Source of the DNA: Xanthobacteraceae bacterium
GTDB lineage: Bacteria; Pseudomonadota; Alphaproteobacteria; Rhizobiales; Xanthobacteraceae
Assembly (NCBI GenBank): GCA_019752575.1
Contig: JAIELW010000004.1
Location: 294,560-358,559, forward strand
Reading direction: 5' to 3'
DNA length: 64,000 nucleotides
Shown piece by piece: positions 9,000 to 19,276 of this stretch (the first letter of the stretch is position 1; the number at the start of each line of letters is the position of its first letter). Made by a program: the position numbers and the translations under genes. The notes below the pieces were generated by a model. It saw only the letters and a list, made by a program, of their open reading frames with translations. It did not search any database and was not told where the DNA came from.

Positions 9000-11900
9000 C
9001 TATATTTCTTGGACTTCCAGCACGCCCTCTACCGAACGGACATTGCCGGCAATCTGGGGCGAAATCGAATACTTGCCGGGCAGCTTCACCTCGACCTCCG
9101 ATTGGCCTTCGTCCAGCGAGACCAGAATGCTCACCTCGCCCTTGCCCTCGGCCGTGTTTCCGTTGCCGTTACCGCCATTCTGAAGACGCTTTGCGATTTG
9201 CTCGATCGACGCTTCCGGCTTCACGATGACGAGCAAGCCGCGCTGGTTCCTGGCCGCAACCTGATCGAGCAATTCGACGCCATAAATACGCAGCCGCACT
9301 TCGTCGCCCTGCGTATCCGCTCCGACCTGAATGAGAACCGCTTTCCCCGGCTCCAGATCGCGCTGATATTGCGCGAGGCCCTCCTGAAAGATGACGGCTT
9401 CGAAATACCCGGTCGGGTCGGAGAGCTTGATATTCGCCATCCGCGAACCCGTTTTCGTGCGCCGCTCCTGACGCGAGACGACCGTTGCGGCGAGGCGCCC
9501 CGCGCTCGCTCCGGCACGGGCGCTCTGCTGAAATTCCGCCCAGGATTGAATCCGCATGCGCTTCAGCGCAACTGCATAGTCGTCCAGCGGATGCCCTGAG
9601 AGGTAAAAACCCGCTGCATCGAACTCTTTGGCGAGACGATCTGCAGGCAGCCACGGCTCCGCCTCGGGTAACCGGAGCACCGTCGTGTTCGCGCTTCCTC
9701 CAAACAATTCGCTTTGGCCGGACGCGCGATCTTCGCCGCTGCGCTGCGCGTGGCGCAGTACGGCTTCGCAACCCGCGAACACGCGCGCGCGGTTCCTCTC
9801 AAGACCATCGAACGCGCCGGAACCTGCAAGACTCTCAAGCATCCGTTTGTTGATCGCTTTCGCGTCAACGCGTGAGGCAAAGTTCGCGAGATCCTTGAAA
9901 GGCTTGTCCCCGCGTGAGGCAACGATGGAATCGACCGCTTGTCCGCCTACGCCCTTCAGCGCCGCGAGCGAATAGAAAATCGTATTGCCTTCGACATCGA
10001 ACGCGCGGCCGGATTTATTCACCGATGGCGGCTCGACGTTAATTTTCAACCGCTGCGCCTCGCGGCGGAATTCCGCGAGCTTGTCGGTGTTGCCCATGTC
10101 CAGCGTCATCGAGGCAGCCAGAAACTCGACAGGGTAATTCGCTTTGAGATACGCGGTCTGATACGCGACCAGCGCATAGGCGGCCGCGTGGCTCTTGTTG
10201 AAGCCGTAGTCGGCGAACTTCGCAAGGAGATCGAAGATCGACTGTGCCTGCGGCTTGTCGATGCCCTGCGCAACCGCGCCCGTAACAAAGCGCTGCTGCT
10301 GCGCATTCATCTCCTTCTTGATCTTCTTGCCCATCGCGCGGCGCAGAAGGTCGGCTTCGCCGAGGGAATAGCCGGCGAGCACGCGCGCGGCTTCCATCAC
10401 CTGTTCCTGATAGACGATGACGCCGAAGGTTTCTTTGAGCACCGGCTCGAGCTTCGGATGAATATAGTCGGGCTGCTCCTTGCCGACCTTGCGGAAGCAA
10501 TAAGTCGGGATATTCGCCATCGGACCGGGACGATAGAGCGCGACCAGTGCGATGATGTCCTCGAAGCGGTCGGGCCTCATATCGACGAGTGCGCGCCGCA
10601 TGCCCTGACCTTCGACCTGAAACACACCAACTGTCTCGCCACGCGCGAGCATCTCGTAGGTCTTCTTGTCATCGAGCGGAATCTTGTCGATGTCGATCGT
10701 CACGCTGCGCTTCGCCAGAAGATCGGTCGCGGTGCGGATGACGGTGAGCGTTTTCAGTCCGAGAAAATCGAACTTCACGAGCCCCGCGGTCTCCACCCAT
10801 TTCATGTTGAACTGGGTGACCGGCATATTCGAGCGCGGATCGCGGTAGAGCGGGATCAGCTCACCCAGCGGCCGGTCGCCGATCACGATGCCTGCGGCAT
10901 GGGTCGAAGCGTGGCGATGCAATCCCTCTAGCTTCAGCGCGATATCGAATGCGCGCTGCACGATCGGCTCTTCTTCGGCCGCCTGCTGCAGGCGTGGGTC
11001 GCCTTCGATCGCCTTTGCGAGCGTGACGGGGTTGGTCGGATTGACCGGCACGAGCTTGCAGAGCTTATCGACCTGCCCGTAAGGCATTTCGAGCACGCGG
11101 CCGACATCGCGCAGCACACCGCGCGCCTGCAACGAGCCGAAGGTGATGATCTGCGCGACGCGGTCGCGGCCATAGCGCTCCTGCACGTAGCGGATCACTT
11201 CGTCTCGCCGGTCCTGGCAGAAGTCGATGTCGAAGTCCGGCATCGACACGCGCTCCGGATTCAAGAATCGCTCGAACAGAAGACCGAAGCGGATCGGATC
11301 GAGATCGGTGATCCTGAGCGCGTAGGCGACGAGCGAGCCCGCGCCGGAACCGCGGCCGGGTCCGACGGGGATATCCTGCTGTTTCGCCCAGACGATAAAG
11401 TCGGCTACGATCAGGAAGTAACCGGCGTATTTCATGTTGCCGATCACGTTCAGTTCGAAATCGAGACGCTCGCGGTACTGCGCTTCCGAGTAGCCCTCCG
11501 CGAGACCAAACGCCTGTATCCGGCGGCGCAGACCTTCTTGTGCGAGATGACGCAGTTGCTCCGTCTCGTCCGTTCTGTCGCCGCCGAAATTCGGCAGGAT
11601 CGGCTTCCGCGCGGTTGGGCGATAGGAGCAGCGTTGCGCGATCTCAGCCGTCGCGGCGATTGCCGCGGGAAGATCCTCGAACAGCTCGATCATCTCTTCC
11701 TGAGTTTTGAGATAATGCTCAGGGCTTAGCTGACGCCGGTCTGCTTCCGCGACCCGCCTGCCTTCCGCGATTGCAAGCAAGGCATCCTGCGCTTCGTAGT
11801 CGTCTCTTGAAGCGAAGAAAGGCTCGTTTGTAGCGACCGTAGGAAGCTGCAAGGCATCCGCCAGCGCAAGCAAATGGGGCTCGGCACGCCGCTCCTGCGT

Positions 11901-12446
11901 AAGGCTATGCCGCTGCAACTCGATGTATAGGCGGTCTCCGTAAATTGCTTTCAGCTTCTCAAGCCGCGCGCGCGAAAGCTCCGGCTTTTCGGCCGCTACG
12001 CGATCAATCGGGCCGGACGGTCCGCCAGTGAGCGCAATCAAACCGTCCGCATGCTCCATGAGCCACGCAAGCTGCACACGAGGCTCTTCGCTGTCGGGGC
12101 ATTCCATAAAGCTGCGCGATGTCAGCGTCATGAGGTTGCGATAACCGGCTTCGGTCGCGGCAAGCAGCACGATACGCGGCAACGGCTGCGGCGCGGCGCC
12201 CGCCCGTGCCGGCGGCTCATCGGCGAACTCCATCGCGAGCGCGCAGCCGATGATCGGCTGCACGCCTTTCTCAGCCATCTTCTCCGAGAATTCGAGCGCG
12301 CCGAACAGGTTGCCCGTATCGGTCAGCGCGATCGCCGGCTGGCGATCGTCACTGGCAAGTGCCGCAAGCTTGCCAATCGTCAGCGCGCCTTCGAGCAGCG
12401 AGTAGGACGAATGAACATGCAAATGAACGAACGGCGTGATCGCCAC
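9000..12446 (-). CDS. dnaE: DNA polymerase III subunit alpha
   Basis: This is the replicative polymerase catalytic subunit, 1148 residues. The N-terminal PHP domain begins HLHVHSSYSLLEGA. The catalytic palm has the acidic motif PDFDIDFCQDRRDEVI. The fingers and the tandem helix-hairpin-helix and OB domains follow (OB near residue 1000, RMANIKLSDPTGYFEAVIF). The start is GTG, with GAGG eight bases upstream, and there is no better ATG. It is the main DnaE1 type, since it has a complete PHP domain and no imuB/imuA-like neighbours. It is transcribed after lolD. Confidence 0.97.
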   Translation of the reverse strand: MAITPFVHLHVHSSYSLLEGALTIGKLAALASDDRQPAIALTDTGNLFGALEFSEKMAEKGVQPIIGCALAMEFADEPPARAGAAPQPLPRIVLLAATEAGYRNLMTLTSRSFMECPDSEEPRVQLAWLMEHADGLIALTGGPSGPIDRVAAEKPELSRARLEKLKAIYGDRLYIELQRHSLTQERRAEPHLLALADALQLPTVATNEPFFASRDDYEAQDALLAIAEGRRVAEADRRQLSPEHYLKTQEEMIELFEDLPAAIAATAEIAQRCSYRPTARKPILPNFGGDRTDETEQLRHLAQEGLRRRIQAFGLAEGYSEAQYRERLDFELNVIGNMKYAGYFLIVADFIVWAKQQDIPVGPGRGSGAGSLVAYALRITDLDPIRFGLLFERFLNPERVSMPDFDIDFCQDRRDEVIRYVQERYGRDRVAQIITFGSLQARGVLRDVGRVLEMPYGQVDKLCKLVPVNPTNPVTLAKAIEGDPRLQQAAEEEPIVQRAFDIALKLEGLHRHASTHAAGIVIGDRPLGELIPLYRDPRSNMPVTQFNMKWVETAGLVKFDFLGLKTLTVIRTATDLLAKRSVTIDIDKIPLDDKKTYEMLARGETVGVFQVEGQGMRRALVDMRPDRFEDIIALVALYRPGPMANIPTYCFRKVGKEQPDYIHPKLEPVLKETFGVIVYQEQVMEAARVLAGYSLGEADLLRRAMGKKIKKEMNAQQQRFVTGAVAQGIDKPQAQSIFDLLAKFADYGFNKSHAAAYALVAYQTAYLKANYPVEFLAASMTLDMGNTDKLAEFRREAQRLKINVEPPSVNKSGRAFDVEGNTIFYSLAALKGVGGQAVDSIVASRGDKPFKDLANFASRVDAKAINKRMLESLAGSGAFDGLERNRARVFAGCEAVLRHAQRSGEDRASGQSELFGGSANTTVLRLPEAEPWLPADRLAKEFDAAGFYLSGHPLDDYAVALKRMRIQSWAEFQQSARAGASAGRLAATVVSRQERRTKTGSRMANIKLSDPTGYFEAVIFQEGLAQYQRDLEPGKAVLIQVGADTQGDEVRLRIYGVELLDQVAARNQRGLLVIVKPEASIEQIAKRLQNGGNGNGNTAEGKGEVSILVSLDEGQSEVEVKLPGKYSISPQIAGNVRSVEGVLEVQEI

Positions 12447-12515
12447 GGCGGCCTCTACGACTCTTGAAACGCTATTGTCCGGTTTCAGCCACGATAAGCA
12501 AACGGCGCTTGTGGA

Positions 12516-13202
12516 CTATTCGAGTTCCACGACCTTGCCGTCACGCAGCGTCACACGCCTTGTCATGCGTTTGGCAAGATCGAGATTGTGGGTCGCAATG
12601 ATTGCCGCGAGTTTCGTTGCGGTCACGAGTTTCGAGAGCGTCTCGAACACATGACCCGCCGTTTTCGGGTCAAGGTTGCCCGTGGGCTCGTCGGCAAGCA
12701 ACAATCTCGGTGCATTCGCGACCGCGCGCGCAATCGCAACGCGCTGCTGTTCACCGCCGGAAAGCTCCGACGGACGATGTTCGAGCCGCTTTCCCAGACC
12801 GAGAAAAGCAAGCAGCTCTTCCGCACGTTTCGTCGATTCACGTTTGTCGAGGCCCGCGATCATCTGGGGCAACGCGACGTTCTCGCTCGCGGTGAACTCC
12901 GGAAGAAGATGATGAAACTGATAGACAAAGCCGATCTCGTCCCGCCGGATCGCGGTGCGGAGAGTATCGCTTAGCTTCGCGGTGGGCCTCCCGTTGACAT
13001 AAACCTCGCCGCCATCCGGATGTTCGAGCAAACCTGCCATATGCAGCAACGTCGATTTGCCGGCGCCCGATGGCGCGATCAGCGCAACCGACTCTCCGGG
13101 CCACACCGACATGGTTGCGCCGCGCAGGATCGCAAGCTCCGTCTCGCCTTGCACATAGCTGCGGCGGACGTCCTCCAGATGAAGCGCAGGCACCTTTTCC
13201 AT
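12516..13202 (-). CDS. lolD: Lipoprotein-releasing ABC transporter ATP-binding protein LolD
   Basis: LolD powers extraction of outer-membrane lipoproteins from the inner membrane for hand-over to LolA. The 228-residue ATPase shows Walker A (APSGAGKST), the signature [14 protein letters not shown] and Walker B ([13 protein letters not shown]). Its start codon follows the stop of the permease gene with no gap, which supports joint function. Confidence 0.94.
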   Translation of the reverse strand: MEKVPALHLEDVRRSYVQGETELAILRGATMSVWPGESVALIAPSGAGKSTLLHMAGLLEHPDGGEVYVNGRPTAKLSDTLRTAIRRDEIGFVYQFHHLLPEFTASENVALPQMIAGLDKRESTKRAEELLAFLGLGKRLEHRPSELSGGEQQRVAIARAVANAPRLLLADEPTGNLDPKTAGHVFETLSKLVTATKLAAIIATHNLDLAKRMTRRVTLRDGKVVELE

Positions 13203-14471
13203 TTATTCGTACCGGAGCGCTTCCACGGGATCGAGCCGCGCCGCACGCCACGCCGGATAAAGCGTCGCGAGGAACGAGAGCGCGAGCGCCATCACAATCA
13301 CGGAAGTCGTCTCCGTGCTGTCGATACGCGCCGGTAAACGGCTCAAATAATAAAGCTCCGGCGGAAAAAGCTGCGTCGAAGTCAGCCAGGAGACGAAGCG
13401 GCGGATTTCCTCGATGTTGAGACACACAAGCAGACCGATTGCGAAACCTACGAGTGTGCCGACAATGCCGATGCTCGATCCGGTGATGAGGAAGATGCGC
13501 ATGACCGCGTATTTTGTCGCGCCCATTGTCCGCAGGATTGCAATGTCGTGGCCTTTGTCTTTTACGAGAATGATCAAGCCGGAAATGATGTTGAGCGCGG
13601 CGACGAGCACGATCAGCGTCAGGATCATGAACATCACAGTGCGTTCGACCTGCAGTGCGCTGAAGAAAGACGAATTCCGCTGGCGCCAGTCGATGATGTA
13701 GACTTGACGGCCCGCATAGTCGTTCACGAGCTGCCGGTATTGGACGATCTGATCGGCGTTGTCGGTGTAGATCTCGATCGCGTTCACATCGCCCGCGCGA
13801 TTGAAATAGGCCTGCGCTTCCGCGAGCGGCATGAACACGAAGACGGAGTCGTATTCCGACATGCCGATCTCGAAGATCGCGGCGACCTTGTAGGTCTTGA
13901 TCCGCGGTGTCGTACCCATCGGCGTCACCGAACCGCGCGGCGAGACCAATGTGACGTTATCGCCTGCGCGCACCGAAAGCTGATCGGCAAGGCGCTTGCC
14001 GATCACGATACCCTGCCCGGCATCGAAACCTTCCAGCGAGCCGAACTTGATGTTGGGGCCGATGGCAGGAAGCTGCTTGAGATCGTTTTCGCGCAAGCCG
14101 CGCACCAGCACGCCACCGGCATGGAACGGCGACGACGCGAGCGCCTGGCCTTCGACCAGCGGGATCGCATGGGTGATACCTTTGACCTTGAGCAACCGCT
14201 GCGAGACGGCGTCGAAATCAGTAAGCGGCGTGCCGACTGGCTGCACCAGCATGTGGCCGTTAAGGCCGAGAATCTTGTTGAGCAGTTCGAAGCGGAAGCC
14301 GTTCATCACCGCCATGACGATGATGAGCGTCGCGACGCCGAGCATGATGCCGACGAAGGAGAACCCGGCAATGACGGAAATGAATCCTTCCTTGCGGCGC
14401 GACCTTAAGTAACGCCCCGCAAGCATCCATTCGTAACGCGAGAACGGTATCGTTCCGCCCTTTGCCGCCAT
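13203..14471 (-). CDS. Lipoprotein-releasing ABC transporter permease, LolC/LolE family
   Basis: The 422-residue protein has one N-terminal membrane helix, a large periplasmic MacB-like domain (about residues 60-270) and three C-terminal helices. The N-terminal pattern FSRYEWMLAGRYLRSRRKEGFISVIAGFS fits the LolC/E family. Only one such permease gene is adjacent to lolD, so the transporter may use a homodimer (LolF-like), as described for some bacteria with a single permease; a second gene elsewhere cannot be excluded. Hence no C or E symbol is assigned. Confidence 0.9.
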   Translation of the reverse strand: MAAKGGTIPFSRYEWMLAGRYLRSRRKEGFISVIAGFSFVGIMLGVATLIIVMAVMNGFRFELLNKILGLNGHMLVQPVGTPLTDFDAVSQRLLKVKGITHAIPLVEGQALASSPFHAGGVLVRGLRENDLKQLPAIGPNIKFGSLEGFDAGQGIVIGKRLADQLSVRAGDNVTLVSPRGSVTPMGTTPRIKTYKVAAIFEIGMSEYDSVFVFMPLAEAQAYFNRAGDVNAIEIYTDNADQIVQYRQLVNDYAGRQVYIIDWRQRNSSFFSALQVERTVMFMILTLIVLVAALNIISGLIILVKDKGHDIAILRTMGATKYAVMRIFLITGSSIGIVGTLVGFAIGLLVCLNIEEIRRFVSWLTSTQLFPPELYYLSRLPARIDSTETTSVIVMALALSFLATLYPAWRAARLDPVEALRYE

Positions 14472-14495
14472 GATCCCTCCTGACGCGCTCGCGGC

Positions 14496-15818
14496 CTATG
14501 CCGCGAGACGCTTCACCGCATCCTCAGGCGCAATCATCTCGCGCGCGCCGCCCGCGCGCTGCTTCAATTCCACTTTTCCTTCCGCGAGCCCTTTCGGGCC
14601 GACGAGAATTTGATACGGCAATCCAATCAGATCGGCAGTCGCAAACTTCGCGCCCGCGCGATCGTCGGTGTCGTCGTAGAGCACCTCAACTCCGCGCGCG
14701 GTCAGCTCGTTATAGAGCTTCTCACAGGCGGCATCGGTCGCGCTGTCGCCCTGCTTCAAATTCAGAATCCCGACCTTGAACGGCGCAATCGCTTCCGGCC
14801 AGACGATGCCGGCGTCGTCGTGGCTCGCCTCGATGATTGCCGCCACGAGCCGCGTCGGGCCGATGCCATAAGATCCCATATGAACCGGCTGCGTCAGGCC
14901 GTCCGGCGTCTGCACGCTCGCTTTCATCGGCTCCGAGTATTTCGTACCGAAATAGAAGATGTGCCCGACTTCGATCCCGCGCGCCGACATCTGCTTGTCG
15001 CCCGGAATTTTTCCGAACGCCGCCGCGTCGTGTTTCTCCGAAGTCGCGGCATAAAGTGACGTCCACTTCCCGACCAGGCCTTCAAGCTCGCTCACATTGT
15101 CGAAGTTCACGCTCAAGGAGGGCGCATCGAAGCCCAGATAGTCTTTGTGACAGAAGACTTCGCTCTCGCCGGTCGAGGCAAGAATAATGAACTCGTGCGA
15201 AAGATTGCCGCCGATGGGTCCGGTGTCCGCAACCATCGGGATCGCCTTCAGGCCCATGCGTGCAAACGTCCGCAAGTAAGCCACGAACATCTTGTTGTAG
15301 GAATGTTTCGCCCCCGCCGCATCGAGATCGAAGCTGTACGCATCCTTCATCAAAAATTCGCGCGAGCGATAGACGCCGAAGCGCGGGCGCACCTCGTCGC
15401 GGAATTTCCACTGCAGATGATAGAGATTGAGCGGAAGGTTTTTGTATGACTTCACATAGGCACGGAAGATTTCCGTGATCATTTCCTCGTTGGTAGGCCC
15501 GTAGAGCATCTCGCGCTCGTGCCGGTCCTGAATGCGCAGCATTTCCTTGCCGTAATCGTCATAGCGGCCGCTTTCCCGCCAGAGGTCGGCCGACTGGATC
15601 GTCGGCATCAGCATCTCGATCGCGCCGGAGCGGTTCTGCTCCTCACGGATGATCTTGCAGACCTTCTCTAACACCCGGTGGCCGAGCGGCAGCCAGGCAT
15701 AGATGCCGGCGGACTCCTGCCGGACCATGCCGGCGCGCAGCATCAGCCGGTGCGAGACGATTTCGGCGTCCTTGGGCGTGTCGCGGAGGATGGGCATGAA
15801 ATAGCGGGAAAGACGCAT
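14496..15818 (-). CDS. proS: Proline--tRNA ligase (short alphaproteobacterial type)
   Basis: This class II synthetase charges tRNA-Pro. The 440-residue enzyme has the catalytic motifs ([56 protein letters not shown]) and the C-terminal anticodon-binding domain ending EDAVKRLAA. The roughly 180-residue editing insertion of the long bacterial enzyme between motifs 2 and 3 is absent; a short segment stands in its place. This shorter form is known in alphaproteobacteria, which then rely on free-standing editing proteins. None is visible in this window. Confidence 0.95.
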   Translation of the reverse strand: MRLSRYFMPILRDTPKDAEIVSHRLMLRAGMVRQESAGIYAWLPLGHRVLEKVCKIIREEQNRSGAIEMLMPTIQSADLWRESGRYDDYGKEMLRIQDRHEREMLYGPTNEEMITEIFRAYVKSYKNLPLNLYHLQWKFRDEVRPRFGVYRSREFLMKDAYSFDLDAAGAKHSYNKMFVAYLRTFARMGLKAIPMVADTGPIGGNLSHEFIILASTGESEVFCHKDYLGFDAPSLSVNFDNVSELEGLVGKWTSLYAATSEKHDAAAFGKIPGDKQMSARGIEVGHIFYFGTKYSEPMKASVQTPDGLTQPVHMGSYGIGPTRLVAAIIEASHDDAGIVWPEAIAPFKVGILNLKQGDSATDAACEKLYNELTARGVEVLYDDTDDRAGAKFATADLIGLPYQILVGPKGLAEGKVELKQRAGGAREMIAPEDAVKRLAA

Positions 15819-16132
15819 TCGGTGAGAACTCTCGACTCAAGAAAACGGCAGAAGACGGGGCATGAACGCATAACCGCTTGGAATGACAAGCCCCGGCGAC
15901 TGCGGCACATCGTTGGCATCCAGACCATTGTTGGTTTGTTGCGGCGCAAGAATGACAAGCCAGATCAAGCTGTTCTACGTTCCGCCACCGATTGGGAGAC
16001 GGCGTCAGCCGGGGCCCAGGTCTCGGGAGGAAGAGAAACCCCACCGCAAGGCGCGTTCGCGCGACGGCGGAAAGGCGGTCACCAGAAGCGGGCGAGCTGA
16101 ACAGGCTCGCCCGTTATCTTTTCTGGGCAGGC
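15819..16132. other. 314-base spacer upstream of proS
   Basis: I see no gene here. It contains a 12-base direct repeat (GAATGACAAGCC at 15881-15892 and 15950-15961) and the stem-loop at 16090-16112. The proS promoter should lie here; TTGTCA occurs within both copies of the direct repeat on the minus strand, but no strong -10 follows. Confidence 0.4.
16090..16112. terminator. Stem-loop after the mce-DUF1467 genes
   Basis: An 8-bp perfect stem, GGGCGAGC/GCTCGCCC with a 7-base loop, lies 20 bases after the DUF1467 stop codon. The T-rich side is on the plus strand (GTTATCTTTT); on the minus strand there is no T-tract, so termination would be weak or need Rho. Confidence 0.45.
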
Positions 16133-16408
16133 TTAAAGATTCACCGGCTTGTAGGGCATCGGCAGATCGTTGAGCGAAATCCAGCCCGTGCGCCAGATCG
16201 CATATCCCGCGAAGAAAAGGATTGTTGAGACGATCGTCGTTGCGATCGCCTTCTTCAACAGCATCGGCACGACCGGCGCTCCCGGATCGGCCCCCTTGCC
16301 CGGCATGACACCTGCTTCTTTGTGCGAGCGCACGCCCCAAGGCAGCACCGCGAACAGAACGGTCCACCAAAGGATGAAATAGATCGCGAGCCCGAGCGTG
16401 ATGTTCAT
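16133..16408 (-). CDS. DUF1467 family membrane protein
   Basis: This 91-residue protein has two predicted membrane helices (residues about 5-24 and 53-73) around the conserved LPWGVRSHKEAG loop, the hallmark of DUF1467. Its function is not known. It begins three bases after the methylmalonyl-CoA epimerase gene ends, an arrangement I recall as common in Hyphomicrobiales. Confidence 0.85.
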   Translation of the reverse strand: MNITLGLAIYFILWWTVLFAVLPWGVRSHKEAGVMPGKGADPGAPVVPMLLKKAIATTIVSTILFFAGYAIWRTGWISLNDLPMPYKPVNL

Positions 16409-16411
16409 GGC

Positions 16412-16816
16412 TTAAGCCTGCTCGATCTCCGTGAGCGTGCCGAGAAAATCTTTCGGATGCAGAAATAGCACGGGCTTTCCATGCGCTCCGATTTTCGGAT
16501 TGCCGTCGCCGAGTACGCGGGCACCGGTCGCCTTTAGCTGATCGCGCGCGGCGATGATGTCATCGACTTCGTAACAGACGTGGTGCACGCCGCCTTCGGG
16601 ATTGCGCTCCAGAAACTTGGCAATCGGCGAATTCTCGCCGAGCGGCTCAAGCAATTCGATCTTGGTATTCGGCAGCGTGATGAACACGGTCGAAACGCCA
16701 TGATCCGGCTGCGGCACGATCTCGGAAACTTCCGCGCCGAGCTTGGTCCGGTAAACCTCGGATGCCGCCTTGATGTCCTTGACCGCGATCGCAACGTGGT
16801 TGAGCCGGCCGATCAT
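16412..16816 (-). CDS. mce: Methylmalonyl-CoA epimerase
   Basis: The enzyme interconverts (2R)- and (2S)-methylmalonyl-CoA in propionyl-CoA metabolism. The 134-residue protein is a glyoxalase/VOC fold; likely metal ligands are His in LNHVAIAV (residue 6), His in GVHHVCYEV and Glu in GTLTEIEQA. It lies 19 bases downstream of rnj in the same direction. Confidence 0.93.
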   Translation of the reverse strand: MIGRLNHVAIAVKDIKAASEVYRTKLGAEVSEIVPQPDHGVSTVFITLPNTKIELLEPLGENSPIAKFLERNPEGGVHHVCYEVDDIIAARDQLKATGARVLGDGNPKIGAHGKPVLFLHPKDFLGTLTEIEQA

Positions 16817-16835
16817 GATGCACCTCTGGCTTCGC

Positions 16836-18506
16836 TTATACTTCTAGCACGAGGACGTGACACGTGGGCTTCTTGCCCCACACCGCATTGACCGCGCCGC
16901 GCACGCTCCTGCGGATCGCCTCGCCGACTTCATCCGGGTCGCGCCGCCGCGCCTTGGGCAAACTCTCGAAGCCGCTATGCACGGCATCGACGACTACATC
17001 GAACATCGAGCCGTCTTTCCCGGTCTGCTCCGGGATGCCCGCGAATTCTACGACAGGTTCGTCAGCGAGCTCGCCACGGCCCTGCAAGGCGACGGCAATC
17101 GAGATCACGCCGGAGAAGCTGAGCCGCTTGCGATCCTTCACGGCTTCGTCCGACGCGGAAATCAGAATCGTGCCGTCCTTGTAAAGACGCCCCGACTGGA
17201 ATTGATCGATCACTCCCGCAGGGCCGGGGGTCAGCCGGACGATGTCTCCATTCGTGCAGGAGACGACCTCGCCGATCCCCGCTTCGCGCGCAAGCACCGC
17301 ATTCTCATGAAGATGCAGCGCTTCGCCGTGCACAGGGATAACCAGATCCGGCTTCAGCCACTCGTACATCTTCTTCAGTTCGCCGCGGCGCGGGTGACCG
17401 GACACATGAACGAGTTCGGTGCGATCGGTGACGACTTCGACGCCCTTCGCGATAATGTTGTTGATAATCCGGTTAACGAGCTTCTCGTTGCCAGGAATAG
17501 TGCGCGACGACATGATCAGCATATCGCCCTGCGAAAGCTCGATCGCCGGATGGTCGTCATTCGCAAGACGGGCAAGCGCCGCGCGCGGCTCGCCCTGGCT
17601 GCCGGTCAACAAAATCATGACCTTGTTCGGCGGCAGCGTCTGATAGGCGTCGAGACCGCGAAATTGCGGAACGCCTTCGAGATAGCCAAGTTCGCGCGCG
17701 ACCCCGATCACGCGCTCCATCGCACGGCCGGCAACGACGACCTCGCGCCCGCATGCTGCAGCGGCGAGTGCTGCAGAACGCAATCGCGCCACGTTGGAGG
17801 CGAAAGTCGTAACCGCAATACGGCCTTTCGCCCGCGCGACCACTTTTTTAAGATTTTCCGCAACATCGCCTTCGGACGGCGAGATGCCGTCACGTACCGC
17901 GTTGGTGGAGTCGCAGATGACGGCGCACACACCCTCCTCGCCAAGGGCCCGGAATTTCTTCTCGTCGGTGATTTCGCCGGCTATCGGATTTGCATCCAGC
18001 TTCCAGTCGCCGGTGTGAACCGCAAGACCGGCGGGCGTCCTTATCGCGAGCGCGTGACTCTCGGGAATGGAATGCGCGACGGGAACGAATTCCACATCGA
18101 ACGATCCGATCGTTACCCGCCCGCCGACCGGCACGACCGTTACCGGAACTTCCGGCGCGTTCGGCTCCATCGCCTTCTTGGAAGCGATCAGCGTCGCGGT
18201 GAACGGGGTCGCATAAACCGGGACGCGCAATTTCGGCCAGAGATCGAACAGCGCACCGACATGATCCTCGTGGCCGTGCGTGAGTACAATGCCCTTGAGA
18301 TCGCGGCGTTGCTCCTCCGCGAAACCGATATCGGCCATGATCAGGTCGATGCCCGGCGTCTCGCTGTCCCCGAACGAAACGCCCATATCGACGCAAAGCC
18401 ACTCGCGCCGGTTACCCGATGCGAGACCGTAAAGCGCGAGATTCATCCCGATCTCGCCGACGCCGCCGAGCGGCGCGAATAAGAGTTCCTGCTGCGGTTT
18501 TGCCAA
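16836..18506 (-). CDS. rnj: Ribonuclease J
   Basis: This is a metallo-beta-lactamase/beta-CASP ribonuclease with endo- and 5'-exonuclease activity, used in rRNA maturation and mRNA decay. The 556-residue protein shows the zinc motif LTHGHEDHVG (about residue 76), the second histidine region VHTGDWKLD, and the beta-CASP motifs TGSQGEPRAAL and VHVSGHPRRGE, plus a C-terminal domain. The start appears to be TTG, giving MAKPQQELLFAPLGGVGEIGMN, which matches the family N-terminus; no ATG or GTG is available nearby. It follows birA by 8 bases. Confidence 0.94.
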   Translation of the reverse strand: MAKPQQELLFAPLGGVGEIGMNLALYGLASGNRREWLCVDMGVSFGDSETPGIDLIMADIGFAEEQRRDLKGIVLTHGHEDHVGALFDLWPKLRVPVYATPFTATLIASKKAMEPNAPEVPVTVVPVGGRVTIGSFDVEFVPVAHSIPESHALAIRTPAGLAVHTGDWKLDANPIAGEITDEKKFRALGEEGVCAVICDSTNAVRDGISPSEGDVAENLKKVVARAKGRIAVTTFASNVARLRSAALAAAACGREVVVAGRAMERVIGVARELGYLEGVPQFRGLDAYQTLPPNKVMILLTGSQGEPRAALARLANDDHPAIELSQGDMLIMSSRTIPGNEKLVNRIINNIIAKGVEVVTDRTELVHVSGHPRRGELKKMYEWLKPDLVIPVHGEALHLHENAVLAREAGIGEVVSCTNGDIVRLTPGPAGVIDQFQSGRLYKDGTILISASDEAVKDRKRLSFSGVISIAVALQGRGELADEPVVEFAGIPEQTGKDGSMFDVVVDAVHSGFESLPKARRRDPDEVGEAIRRSVRGAVNAVWGKKPTCHVLVLEV

Positions 18507-18514
18507 AACGAAAT

Positions 18515-19276
18515 TTACTTCGCTGCCGCCGGAAAGATGTCTCCGGCCCTGATCAACTCACGATGGCCGCCCGGCAGCGACAAGACAAGCGCGCCTTCGC
18601 TGTCGATTTCATCGAAGCGGCCGTTCAATACGCGCTCGGCCAGCTTCACCTCGATCTGACGGCCGAGGTCATGCGCCCGCGCAAGCCAGGCATTCCGGAT
18701 CGCGTTAAAACCCCGGCCGCCGCGCCATAGCGTCAGACGATCCATCATGCGCGCCGCCAGCTTCTCGAATAGCGCCTGCGGCGTGAGCGAAAAACCTTCC
18801 GCCGCGAAATCCGTCACGGGATAGGCCGTATCGACCGGGTGATGCACGCAGTTGACTCCGGTACCCGTGACGACCGCTTGCCGCGCCCCTGCACTCGCGC
18901 CCTCGACCAGAATGCCCGCGAGTTTCTTCCCCGCGAGCAAGAGATCGTTCGGCCACTTCAGATGCAAGTACTGCGGATCGAGCGTAGGCAACGCATCGCA
19001 AACGGCATCGTGCAGCGCGAGTGCTGCGACAAAACAAATCTGCGGGCTGAGCGCCGGCGGCGCGGGATCATAGAGCAGTAACGTCGAATAGAGATTGCCG
19101 GGTTCCGATACCCACTGGCGGCCGCGGCGGCCACGTCCGGCGATCTGCCGGTCGGCCACAATCCATTGCTCCGGCGTATTCGCTGCCGCGCGCGCAAGCG
19201 CTTCGGCATTCGTCGATCCGATCTCGCTGAAGTGAGCAACCGGAAGCGCGCCTGCGACGGCCGGAAAAACCGTCAT
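18515..19276 (-). CDS. birA: Biotin--[acetyl-CoA-carboxylase] ligase (catalytic-only type)
   Basis: The protein attaches biotin to carboxylase subunits through biotinyl-AMP. It has 253 residues and no N-terminal DNA-binding domain, so it is the non-repressor type. The biotin/ATP loop GRGRRGRQWVSEPGNLY is near residue 49, and the LKWPNDLLLAGKKLAGIL motif is intact. The frame is open far upstream, but that region is nuoN in another frame. The ATG at 19274-19276 shares a base with the nuoN stop (TGATG), so translation is probably coupled. Confidence 0.94.
   Translation of the reverse strand: MTVFPAVAGALPVAHFSEIGSTNAEALARAAANTPEQWIVADRQIAGRGRRGRQWVSEPGNLYSTLLLYDPAPPALSPQICFVAALALHDAVCDALPTLDPQYLHLKWPNDLLLAGKKLAGILVEGASAGARQAVVTGTGVNCVHHPVDTAYPVTDFAAEGFSLTPQALFEKLAARMMDRLTLWRGGRGFNAIRNAWLARAHDLGRQIEVKLAERVLNGRFDEIDSEGALVLSLPGGHRELIRAGDIFPAAAK

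Noticed and set aside
16857..18482. 541-codon plus-strand open frame opposite rnj
   Set aside because: Antisense shadow of RNase J with no recognisable domain or ribosome site.
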